DNA of 64,000 bases, from NCBI GenBank assembly GCA_017529865.1, contig JAFXNA010000004.1:186001-250000 (forward strand), in the 5' to 3' direction. The notes beneath the pieces are model-generated. The model ran no database searches. It was not told where the DNA came from and saw only the letters and a list, made by a program, of their open reading frames with translations. Numbering within the stretch: position 1 is the stretch's first letter; every line of letters begins with the position of its first letter. The translations under genes and the position numbers were made by a program. Origin of the DNA: Bacteroidaceae bacterium. Lineage in GTDB: Bacteria; Bacteroidota; Bacteroidia; Bacteroidales; Bacteroidaceae. Shown here piece by piece: positions 17,002 through 23,863 of this stretch.

Positions 17002-17015
17002 GTGCCAGAGGGCAC
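17002..17015 (+). promoter_or_regulatory. Stem-loop in the capsid mRNA leader
   Basis: GTGCC-AGAG-GGCAC, a 5-bp stem with 4-nt loop, ends 11 nt before the ATG and immediately ahead of the AGGA Shine-Dalgarno. It could protect the 5' end or position ribosomes. Confidence 0.4.
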
Positions 17016-17026
17016 AGGATAACATT

Positions 17027-18517
17027 ATGCAACAGTTCAGACCTAAGTCAGCTACGAGCAAGTGGGCTCCGATTTTGGAATCCAATCTTGGCCGTAAGCT
17101 CAAGTCCCGTGCTGAAGCTGCTGTGGTTTCCACTCTTCTCGAAACCCAGTGCAAGCTCAACAAGGGTTTCCTCCCCGAATCTGCTAACGTCTCTGCAGAC
17201 GTGGCTCAGTACCAGCAGTACGCTCTGCCGCTGGTGCGTCGTCAGTTCCCTGACTTGCTCGCTATGCAGACCGTGGCTACCATCCCGACCACAACCCCGA
17301 ACGGTATCTACTTCGCACTCCGTTTCCTCTATGACGATGAAGCTCCGAAGACCGTTGGTTTCCGTCGTGGTCTTAAGAAAGAAATCGGCTACGACCTCGT
17401 TGCCGACCACACTGGTGTGAAGGGCACGTTCAACCCGTGGACAACGACCGCTGGTGAAATGCTTTCCAACTATGCCGAAGGTACGTTCGGTGGCCCGTCT
17501 TTCGACGGCGTTGCTATGAACTCTGCAAACGGTGCTGGAAACGCTTACCTCACCAACCACTGGATGGACAAGCCGGGCTTCGGTGACCAGTACGATGCCG
17601 AAGAAGGCCACTACAACATCAAGAAGGCCAGCATCAAGGTGGTGTCTGGTGCTATCCGCGTGGGTACAAAGGCTATCAAGAGCCACTACACCCTCGAACT
17701 CCAGCAGGATATGGCTGCTGCTCACGGCCAGGACGTGGAAGCCCTGTTGCTCGAAGGCTTGCAGTTCGAAATCCAGCAGGAAATCGACCGTGAAATCCTC
17801 GCTGCTATGGTGTCTGTCGCTCAGAACCCGATGTTCGGTGGTGAAGCCGCTATCACGGTTGACCTCTCCAAGGACGCTCACTTCAACGATGGCCGTTGGG
17901 TTGCCGAACGCATCGCTGGTGGTATCGTGAACACGATTATCGCCGTTGCCCGTAAGATTTCTCTTACGACTCGTATGGGCTCTGGTAACTTCGCAATCTG
18001 CTCTCCGAGCATCGTTGCAGCTATCTCTACCCTTAACTCTGGTATCTACATCCCGACTTACCTCGGTACGGATGCCGCTGTTCAGCCGGGTGGTGGCGTT
18101 TCCGACGCTGGTTCTCTCCTGAATGGTCAGATTAAGCTCTACCAGGATATCTACTCTTGGCAGGACTACGCTCTCGTTGGTTACAAGGGACCTCGTCAGG
18201 GCGAATCTGGTATCATCTTCATGCCTTACATCCCGTACATCTTCTGCAAGACCGCTGGTCAGGAAGACGGTAGCCCACGTCTCATCGTGAAGAGCCGTTA
18301 CGCCATTGTCAGCAACTTGCTCGGTTGCGGCCTGTTCTACCGTGTTGTTCGCTTCGTGAACAACGACCTCTTGGGTGTTTCCTTCACTGGCGACATTCCT
18401 TGGGAATCTAACGAAGGTCCTACTGTGGGCGTAACTCTCGACACCGTTGGTGTTGCTGTGGGTGGCCACACGCTCGACCGTCCGTTCGGTACGGCTGCTG
18501 CGGAAGAAGAGTGGTAA
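17027..18517 (+). CDS. 23: gp23-like major capsid protein
   Basis: 496 residues. The N-terminal region before LPLVRRQFPDLLAMQTV (residues 62-78) and the following TVATIPTTTPNGIYFALRF match the start of the mature T4 gp23 HK97-like fold (the segment reading VRR-x(2)-P-x-L-I-A and P-M-T-G-P-T-G-L-V-F). The first ~50 residues are a delta-domain-like prosegment with several E-ending sites such as FLPE/S near residue 51, suitable for a gp21-type prohead protease. Codon use is strongly biased to a few codons (for example GGT, CTC, AAG), as in highly expressed genes, and this creates long opposite-strand open frames. A strong UUCG terminator follows. Confidence 0.93.
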   Translation: MQQFRPKSATSKWAPILESNLGRKLKSRAEAAVVSTLLETQCKLNKGFLPESANVSADVAQYQQYALPLVRRQFPDLLAMQTVATIPTTTPNGIYFALRFLYDDEAPKTVGFRRGLKKEIGYDLVADHTGVKGTFNPWTTTAGEMLSNYAEGTFGGPSFDGVAMNSANGAGNAYLTNHWMDKPGFGDQYDAEEGHYNIKKASIKVVSGAIRVGTKAIKSHYTLELQQDMAAAHGQDVEALLLEGLQFEIQQEIDREILAAMVSVAQNPMFGGEAAITVDLSKDAHFNDGRWVAERIAGGIVNTIIAVARKISLTTRMGSGNFAICSPSIVAAISTLNSGIYIPTYLGTDAAVQPGGGVSDAGSLLNGQIKLYQDIYSWQDYALVGYKGPRQGESGIIFMPYIPYIFCKTAGQEDGSPRLIVKSRYAIVSNLLGCGLFYRVVRFVNNDLLGVSFTGDIPWESNEGPTVGVTLDTVGVAVGGHTLDRPFGTAAAEEEW

Positions 18518-18545
18518 TCACTCTCTCCCCTGCAAAGGAACTAAG

Positions 18546-18576
18546 GGAGCTTGCCTTCGGGCAGGCTCCTTTTTTT
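18546..18576 (+). terminator. Strong terminator after capsid gene
   Basis: 10-bp stem GGAGCTTGCC/GGCAGGCTCC (one G-U) closed by a C(UUCG)G tetraloop and followed by seven T. Textbook form. Confidence 0.9.
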
Positions 18577-18596
18577 AGTTACCTGTATTTTTGGAA

Positions 18597-18606
18597 TATA
18601 AACTAT
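18597..18606 (+). promoter_or_regulatory. Late promoter element TATAAACTAT
   Basis: Exact match 24 bp before the tagged Nudix gene and 20 bp after the capsid terminator, so the gene has its own late promoter. Confidence 0.72.
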
Positions 18607-18630
18607 CAGTAGAAAATTAGACAATCCAAG

Positions 18631-19215
18631 ATGAACCCAGAATACGCACTAGATACATTTACCCAGTCTGCCAAACAGATACTGACCTCCAAGGTACAGT
18701 TGGAAGCGGTGACTGATTTGGCAAAAACTCTGCTTGAATTTGCCGACCCGAGAAACAATGTTGACCACCCGTCTTGTTCATCTGGTCTTCTTATCACCGA
18801 TGGAAAGGTGTTCCTAGCAGAACTCCCGACAGGAAACAAGAAAGGCAAGCCTCATCAGTACGACCTGCCTAAGGGTCATGTCGAGAACGATGGTGAAAGC
18901 GTAAAGGATGCCGCATTCAGGGAAGCATTGGAGGAAACTGGGTACAACTGGCACAAGTATTACAACGATGCCCACGGAATTTTCCGTAAACAGGTGCCCT
19001 TCCGTAAAGGAAACAACCTGATGCTTTATCGGATAAACCTGAAAGAACTTCCGCCGCTGACATCATATTCATGCAAGTCCTACTTCCATGACCCGAAGAA
19101 GAATGCCGCTATGCCAGAGGCTTGCTCCTACGAATATCTCCCGTTGAAGGAAATCGGAAAGTGGCTATGGCCCGAGTTTGACAAGACCTTTAAGAGGGAA
19201 GGTATCAAGTTCTAA
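18631..19215 (+). CDS. Tagged Nudix hydrolase (shared N-terminal module + Nudix domain)
   Basis: 194 residues. Residues 10-36 carry the shared N-terminal module (F-T-Q-S-A-K-Q to L-L-E). From about residue 48 (SSGLLITDGKVFLAELP) it is a Nudix domain: PKGHVENDGES, then REALEETGY, the metal-binding RExxEExG core with one extra residue before the first Glu of the box. Nudix enzymes cleave nucleoside diphosphates linked to another group (oxidised dNTPs, NAD, dinucleoside polyphosphates); the substrate is not readable. A paralogue without the tag is at 21125. A late promoter, the tag and a location next to the capsid gene suggest a packaged enzyme, which is inference. Confidence 0.88.
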   Translation: MNPEYALDTFTQSAKQILTSKVQLEAVTDLAKTLLEFADPRNNVDHPSCSSGLLITDGKVFLAELPTGNKKGKPHQYDLPKGHVENDGESVKDAAFREALEETGYNWHKYYNDAHGIFRKQVPFRKGNNLMLYRINLKELPPLTSYSCKSYFHDPKKNAAMPEACSYEYLPLKEIGKWLWPEFDKTFKREGIKF

Positions 19216-19217
19216 AA

Positions 19218-19233
19218 TGTTTCACGTGAAACA
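19218..19233. promoter_or_regulatory. Consensus parS site (ParB-binding palindrome)
   Basis: TGTTTCACGTGAAACA, an exact match to the chromosomal parS consensus TGTTNCACGTGAAACA described for Spo0J/ParB and a perfect palindrome. It is the only such copy in the window, lying 3 bp after the tagged Nudix stop and just ahead of the shared terminator between convergent genes. No parA or parB gene is visible here. Confidence 0.65.
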
Positions 19234-19235
19234 TA

Positions 19236-19268
19236 AAAAGCCCCCGTGTAACACGGAGGCCTTTCTTG
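19236..19268. terminator. Bidirectional terminator between convergent genes
   Basis: Hairpin GCCCCCGTGT/ACACGGAGGC (one mismatch) with A-rich left and T-rich right flank, serving both the Nudix gene (+) and the 449-residue gene (-). Confidence 0.7.
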
Positions 19269-19282
19269 TTTTGTGGAATTTC

Positions 19283-20632
19283 TTACCAAGCGCTTGCAGA
19301 AGTCACCTGAGCGTTCTCTTCGGCCTTCTCGGGAGATTCACTCTCTTGCTTGATTTCCTTATTGAGTTTCTTCTTGATTTCTTTCTTTACTTTTGTCTTT
19401 AGTTCGTCTGGGTCTGGAACGACTGGCGTTTCAGGAAGGTCACCCTTATGAAACTCCTCCACTTCCTTGTCCATTTCCTCGTCCAAGACAGGGTTTCCAG
19501 GAATGGCTGGTTCATTGGTCAAACGGGAACATTCATCCAGCACCGCAGACATCTTACCGACAGTTTCCTTAGCATCAATGCTGGACAGATAATTTTTCTC
19601 CATGTCAGCTTCGCTCGGACGCTGGTTCAAGGACATTGCATCAACAGGAGGATTGATGGGAACATTGCGTTCAACAGGCTTCTGCTTACCCCAGTTGTCC
19701 ATGGATTCCTTCAAACTATCGCCGACACCCATACAGTTATCAGTTACAACCCGATACTTATTGTACTGACGAAGACTTTCTTTCAATTCCTTGTCTTGTT
19801 CGGCTTCGGCACGTGAGACTGCGTCGTTGAAGATTTGAAGGGCTGACGGATTGTCCTTCATTTCTTCCTGTAACAACTTTTTCCTTCTGTCCGATTCGCC
19901 GAATTGGAGATATGAACGTGCAAGTGACAATCCAATGAGCCTATCCGATTTTTCTTTCAAAGCCGCAGTGTCGCAATTCTGAACAGCAACATTGATTGCA
20001 ACTCTAATGGAATCAATTTCCTTTTCGAGTTCATCTGACCTGGCGATATCCCAGCAAGGACTTCCAAGAGTTTTCATCATACCCAAGTTCTTCACGGCCT
20101 TCTTCACAGCATCGGGATTTTCCTTCACCAAGTTACGAATTGGTTCTGGATTACCTCCACCGAGGTCTATGTTGTTGAACAACTTGTCTGGGTCAGACTC
20201 TATGGTCTGGTTCGGCTTCATGAACGGGTCGGAAAGGATTTTTGCCTTCGCTGGAACATTTCCATTCATTCTCTGGAAGGTATAGTCCTGCATGTTGCAA
20301 AACTCGTTAGGACCCTTCGGTTTCGGAACCAGGCTGGATTTCAACGAACTGTTGTCATTCGGATGGAAAACCTGCTGGAAAACGTAGTTGCTAAAATCAA
20401 TGTCCTGCTTTGTCACCATAGGGTGCGGGCTAGGTGCAGGCCACGGTTGAGGACGTGGCGGCTGGAACTGGTTAGGCTGGCCGGGCATCGTCGGCATAGG
20501 CATCTTTGGCGGGGTAGGCATTGCTGGGCCCGACGGATGCTCGTCCTTGTAGATATGCTTGACTGTTGCTCCAATGTCGTACACAGCCTTCGCAAGATTT
20601 TCCATGATGTTTAGGATTTTTTCGTTATTCAT
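19283..20632 (-). CDS. Proline-rich hypothetical protein, 449 aa
   Basis: Family unknown. I used the ATG at 20632 (MNNEKILNIM), which overlaps the upstream stop by 8 bp; longer starts run into the upstream gene. The first 35 residues form an amphipathic helix, residues 40-85 are Pro/Met/Gln-rich and flexible, the middle (160-340) is helical and charged, and the C-terminus is Lys/Glu-rich, predicted disordered coiled-coil. No enzyme motif is visible. It follows a small membrane protein with which it overlaps, so the pair may act together at the membrane or as a structural tether. Confidence 0.7.
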   Translation of the reverse strand: MNNEKILNIMENLAKAVYDIGATVKHIYKDEHPSGPAMPTPPKMPMPTMPGQPNQFQPPRPQPWPAPSPHPMVTKQDIDFSNYVFQQVFHPNDNSSLKSSLVPKPKGPNEFCNMQDYTFQRMNGNVPAKAKILSDPFMKPNQTIESDPDKLFNNIDLGGGNPEPIRNLVKENPDAVKKAVKNLGMMKTLGSPCWDIARSDELEKEIDSIRVAINVAVQNCDTAALKEKSDRLIGLSLARSYLQFGESDRRKKLLQEEMKDNPSALQIFNDAVSRAEAEQDKELKESLRQYNKYRVVTDNCMGVGDSLKESMDNWGKQKPVERNVPINPPVDAMSLNQRPSEADMEKNYLSSIDAKETVGKMSAVLDECSRLTNEPAIPGNPVLDEEMDKEVEEFHKGDLPETPVVPDPDELKTKVKKEIKKKLNKEIKQESESPEKAEENAQVTSASAW

Positions 20633-21128
20633 GATTATCCTCGTTGTTATTGTTGTTTTCTCTGGTTGAACCATTTTCTACTTGCTTAGAGCAAACATAA
20701 TCCAGTAAACCAGCGACATCAAAGCCATATATGTCTTTAAGGTCCTGTGTACAGTCTGCCTCTGGCTCGTTACTAATCGTATTGCACAAGTCGAGATAGG
20801 AATCAAGTTCCTTCTTCCTGGCAATAGCGTATGCCTTCAAAATCTTAAACTCATCTTCACTTAGATTACTTAGATTGAAATCATAGTTTCCTTCGCCATG
20901 ATTAGTTGTGGCTTTTCTCAGGATTTTGATGAGTTGGTCTCTCTCCTCGACACGCTTCTTGCTCGCATCCCATTCTTCCTTGGAATGTAGCTGATACATT
21001 GCCTCGTTTTTTGCTTTCTTGAACTTTTTCGCTTTACGAAACACCCACCATTCACGGATGAGCATGCCGATGAAGCCAAACACATGCATCGAGACAATGA
21101 TACCGACTATAAATATAATGGATTTCAT
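20625..21128 (-). CDS. Single-pass membrane protein, 167 aa
   Basis: Residues 3-23 are a hydrophobic segment (SIIFIVGIIVSMHVFGFIGML) followed by Arg/Lys-rich residues (WWVFRKAKKFKKAKN), predicting an inner-membrane anchor with the charged C-terminal domain in the cytoplasm. The remainder is helical and acidic, ending in an Asn-rich stretch (ENNNNNEDNH). The ATG overlaps the stop of the untagged Nudix gene (ATGA) and its own end overlaps the proline-rich gene, so the three form a tightly coupled unit. Function unknown; spanin or holin would be expected to look different (no lipobox, one membrane segment only). Confidence 0.7.
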   Translation of the reverse strand: MKSIIFIVGIIVSMHVFGFIGMLIREWWVFRKAKKFKKAKNEAMYQLHSKEEWDASKKRVEERDQLIKILRKATTNHGEGNYDFNLSNLSEDEFKILKAYAIARKKELDSYLDLCNTISNEPEADCTQDLKDIYGFDVAGLLDYVCSKQVENGSTRENNNNNEDNHE

Positions 21129-21595
21129 TTGCTTTCCTGGAACAATCCGAGTCTGTCGAATGTACGGCTATATCCCTTGAATAGCCACTTCCTGATTTCC
21201 GAAAGCGGCTTGTACTCGTAGGCGATAACCTCGGGAACATTCTTGCCCGTCCTCTTGTCTGGGAAGAAGCTCTGGCACTTGTACTCGCCGATATCAGGCA
21301 TTTCATCCTTCTTCAAGTCAAGGCGGTAAAGGACAATCTGCTTGCCCTTGATGTAACTTACAGGTGTATCACACAAAGCGATTGCACGTTCCTTATAAGA
21401 ATCAAAATCGTAACCAGTCTCTTCCTTAGCTTCTCTAAACGCAGTGCCCCTAAAGTCGCGGTCGAAATCCTCGACGTGACCCTTGGGCAAATCAAAATGG
21501 TGTTCACCAGGCGTCTGGTGCAACGGCAGCTCCACAAGGAACTTCTCGCCGTCTGTTATTAAAAGGCCAGCCGATACCATATCGGTTTCCTCCAA
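21125..21595 (-). CDS. Untagged Nudix hydrolase, paralogue of the 18631 protein
   Basis: 156 residues. It aligns along its length with the tagged protein: SAGLLITDGEKFLVELP against SSGLLITDGKVFLAELP, PKGHVEDFD against PKGHVENDG, REAKEETGYD against REALEETGYN, YEYKPLSEIRKWLF against YEYLPLKEIGKWLW. The RExxEExG metal ligands are kept, but the Glu eight residues before them is Arg. It lacks the N-terminal module and starts directly at the Nudix domain, with GGAGG ahead of the ATG. It heads a three-gene operon following a terminator. Confidence 0.87.
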   Translation of the reverse strand: MEETDMVSAGLLITDGEKFLVELPLHQTPGEHHFDLPKGHVEDFDRDFRGTAFREAKEETGYDFDSYKERAIALCDTPVSYIKGKQIVLYRLDLKKDEMPDIGEYKCQSFFPDKRTGKNVPEVIAYEYKPLSEIRKWLFKGYSRTFDRLGLFQESK

Positions 21596-21629
21596 TCTTT
21601 ATTCTACCTTAAAATATATTATTCCAATA

Positions 21630-21660
21630 CAAAACAGCCGACCGTCATGTCAGGTCGGCT
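21630..21660 (-). terminator. Terminator after MFS gene
   Basis: Inverted repeat AGCCGACC/GGTCGGCT with a GTTTTG tail on the minus strand, between the MFS transporter stop and the Nudix gene. Confidence 0.75.
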
Positions 21661-21681
21661 GAAATCAGGGTAAAATCCAGT

Positions 21682-22809
21682 CTATTTCTTGCTCAGGTAC
21701 AGCAACAGAAGGTTGAACCCGTACAGCACGAAACATGTGATGAACAAAGTATCAACTGGGAGCTGTTTCAAGAAGAGAGAAGCAATTCCTGCAATACCCC
21801 ATGCGCTCAATGTCAATGAATGTATCGTCGATGTGTTGGTTATACCGTACTTACTTGCAAGCAGGGCGGGCAAAGCGGAGAAGCCGCCACCATAACAAGC
21901 GTTGATGAGCATGACGCTGACAACGAACAGGCCCAGCCCAGCAAACCCAAAGTTAACCAAGCATAGGATAGAACTCAGTGCGAACAAGATGATGCAAGGA
22001 ACGTATCGACCGAACTTGTCGCTAATCCAAGCAAATCCGAACCGGCCACCAGCATTGAAAACAGCACTCAATGTACACAGCAAGGTTGCCATCCCGAGTG
22101 CAACTCCGTAGTGGGAATACAGTTGAGCTTCCTGACTGATGAAGGCTAGGCCGCAAGCGATGTTGAGGAAGAAGAACAACCAGATTGAAATGTAAGGCAA
22201 TGTTCTAACCGTCTTTCCGATATTGATTGTCTCAACCATAGGTGGTTTGTAGTTGACAGGAAATTTCCTGAACAGGAACGATGTCACGATAAGTGGAACC
22301 GTATAGATTAGAGCAAGGAGGTAGAACACATGCTCGATACTGAAGTTCGTCGTCAGGTATGTGTACAGCGGGCTCGCAACGGACTTTGCCAACCCGAACG
22401 AGAGGATGGCAATGGCAGATGCGACCGCCTTGTTATGACGGAAGTAGAGCATCAGCGTCTTGATTGGGGCCACATACCCGAGACCGCACGAGCATCCGAA
22501 CAAAACTCCATATGCGGCATAGAACATCCAGACGCTTCCTACGCTGCAAGCAAATCCACTTAGGAGAAATCCAGCGACGAAGAAAATAACAGACAGGATG
22601 TAGGTAGCCTTCGGGTTCCTTTCTACAAACTTTCCCATGAAAGCTGCAGACAGTCCGAGGAACAGGATGGCCAACGAGAAGGCGAACGACATGTCATGGT
22701 TGAGAACCGATTTGACTGCGTTGGATAGAAGAGACCAGGCATAAACCTGACCGATACATAATGAAAGAAGGACGGTTGCAAGCACCGTCCTGATTTGTAG
22801 AATTTTCAT
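21682..22809 (-). CDS. Major facilitator superfamily transporter (OFA-like)
   Basis: 375 residues, almost entirely hydrophobic with about 11-12 membrane segments. The first helix (LSLCIGQVYAWSLLSNAV) and the helix 4 region (GCGLGYVAPIKTLMLYF) resemble the oxalate/formate-antiporter (OFA) branch, where G-x-x-Y-A-W-S is typical; the loop after helix 6 carries FPVNYKPP. Length is a little short for the family (about 400-430). MFS transporters are rare in phage genomes. It follows the DHH gene, with TATAAACTCT 22 bp upstream of its ATG overlapping the DHH stop region. Substrate (a small carboxylate) is inferred from family only. Contamination is unlikely because phage genes flank it directly. Confidence 0.85.
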   Translation of the reverse strand: MKILQIRTVLATVLLSLCIGQVYAWSLLSNAVKSVLNHDMSFAFSLAILFLGLSAAFMGKFVERNPKATYILSVIFFVAGFLLSGFACSVGSVWMFYAAYGVLFGCSCGLGYVAPIKTLMLYFRHNKAVASAIAILSFGLAKSVASPLYTYLTTNFSIEHVFYLLALIYTVPLIVTSFLFRKFPVNYKPPMVETINIGKTVRTLPYISIWLFFFLNIACGLAFISQEAQLYSHYGVALGMATLLCTLSAVFNAGGRFGFAWISDKFGRYVPCIILFALSSILCLVNFGFAGLGLFVVSVMLINACYGGGFSALPALLASKYGITNTSTIHSLTLSAWGIAGIASLFLKQLPVDTLFITCFVLYGFNLLLLYLSKK

Positions 22810-22831
22810 ATTGAATGGTGTTTTTACACCA

Positions 22832-22841
22832 AGAGTTTATA
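22832..22841 (-). promoter_or_regulatory. Late-like element TATAAACTCT before MFS gene
   Basis: One mismatch to TATAAACTAT, 22 bp upstream of the MFS ATG and overlapping the end of the DHH gene. Confidence 0.4.
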
Positions 22842-23814
22842 GTGCAGGAGCGTCATCCTCTACGAACGTGCCGTTGATTTGCTGTTCGATGTAAGGGATT
22901 GACTTCGCAATCATTTCCAGAGCAGCCTTTTCATCAACAGCCTGACCACCGCAAGCAAGTCCGTGACCGCCCATAGTAACTGCACCAGGGGTAGTCGATT
23001 CAATCGTCTTTGCGAACTTGTCAAAGGAAATCTTATCGTTGTAACCACGGAACATCAAACCGATGTTGTGAGCCTTGTTGTTGTTATAGATGTTAATCCA
23101 GTAGTTGTACTTCTTGCTGTCCTGAATACGGAGGCCAACTTCGGTAGAACGCTTGTCACAACGGGTCAACACACCGCCACAAGGAAGGTCAGTAAACTGC
23201 AGGTTATTATAGATATCATTAACTTCGTTTTCAATCTTGTCGAGAACTGCGATGTCGTCTTCGGTCAAGTTGGTATGGCCATCCTTGTAGGCTTCAATCC
23301 ACGCATCGAAATTGAGCTTGTACTTTTCCTTGAACAGCATGTTCAGTTTGCATGCGTGTTCAAATCGGGCCATATCCGTTCTAACCCAACGGTCAAACGT
23401 GTCGATGTAACCGATGAGTTCTTCGAGGTAGGAAATGTCCTTGACATCTTGGTAGAAATCATAGGTAAGACGGGCGCCGCAAGCAGACTTGTCGATAATA
23501 ATTGAGTTCGACGGGTCGTTAAAAGATTCTGCACTAGCATGGTGGTCAAGAACCATGGTAGGAATACCAGTTGCACGAACATTGTCCATGAAGGTCGCTG
23601 GCGTATAATCGGTAAAGATGATGGCGTTGTACTGTTCCTTGTTCGGAATGGTGTTGAATGTCAAGAGGTCATTATCCTTGCCGTAGTACATCTTGGCGTA
23701 CTTTGCGTTAGGAAAGATTGTCTTGATGATAAGATGGGAACCAACTCCATCAAGGTCATAGTGCGTGCAGTTGAGCACGTTCATGTTAGGATTTTTGAAG
23801 TATTGGATATCCAT
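22837..23814 (-). CDS. DHH-family phosphoesterase
   Basis: 325 residues. The N-terminus has the D-x-D signature (HYDLDGVGS, residue 19), a conserved FTDYT near 69 and the DHHA triad (LDHHAS near 91); a later D (GYIDTFDRW near 140) matches the fourth metal ligand. The C-terminal GGHGLACGG near 290 is the DHHA1 substrate-binding motif G-G-H-x(2)-A-x-G. Relatives are nanoRNases, pAp phosphatases, c-di-AMP phosphodiesterases and RecJ-type exonucleases; size (about 325) suits the nanoRNase/phosphodiesterase type. A perfect TTGACA-N17-TATATT promoter precedes it. Could degrade short RNAs or a host cyclic dinucleotide signal; which is not decidable here. Confidence 0.87.
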   Translation of the reverse strand: MDIQYFKNPNMNVLNCTHYDLDGVGSHLIIKTIFPNAKYAKMYYGKDNDLLTFNTIPNKEQYNAIIFTDYTPATFMDNVRATGIPTMVLDHHASAESFNDPSNSIIIDKSACGARLTYDFYQDVKDISYLEELIGYIDTFDRWVRTDMARFEHACKLNMLFKEKYKLNFDAWIEAYKDGHTNLTEDDIAVLDKIENEVNDIYNNLQFTDLPCGGVLTRCDKRSTEVGLRIQDSKKYNYWINIYNNNKAHNIGLMFRGYNDKISFDKFAKTIESTTPGAVTMGGHGLACGGQAVDEKAALEMIAKSIPYIEQQINGTFVEDDAPAL

Positions 23815-23834
23815 TTGCTAGTCCTTTTTTCTAC

Positions 23835-23863
23835 AATATAGTTTATTAAACTTAGCTTGTCAA
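23835..23863 (-). promoter_or_regulatory. Consensus sigma70-type promoter of the DHH gene
   Basis: TTGACA (23863-23858), 17-bp spacer, TATATT (23840-23835) on the minus strand, overlapping the 3' end of the palm-like gene. Predicted RNA starts about 14 nt before the ATG. Confidence 0.72.

Noticed and set aside
17048..18469. Long open frame (473 codons) antisense to the capsid gene
   Set aside because: Created by the strong codon bias of the capsid gene; no promoter, no Shine-Dalgarno, and the translation is Val/Glu/Arg/Thr-rich in the way antisense frames are.
21682..22809. MFS gene as host contamination or assembly error
   Set aside because: Flanking genes on both sides are phage-like with consistent spacing, strand and signals; no mobile-element ends are visible.
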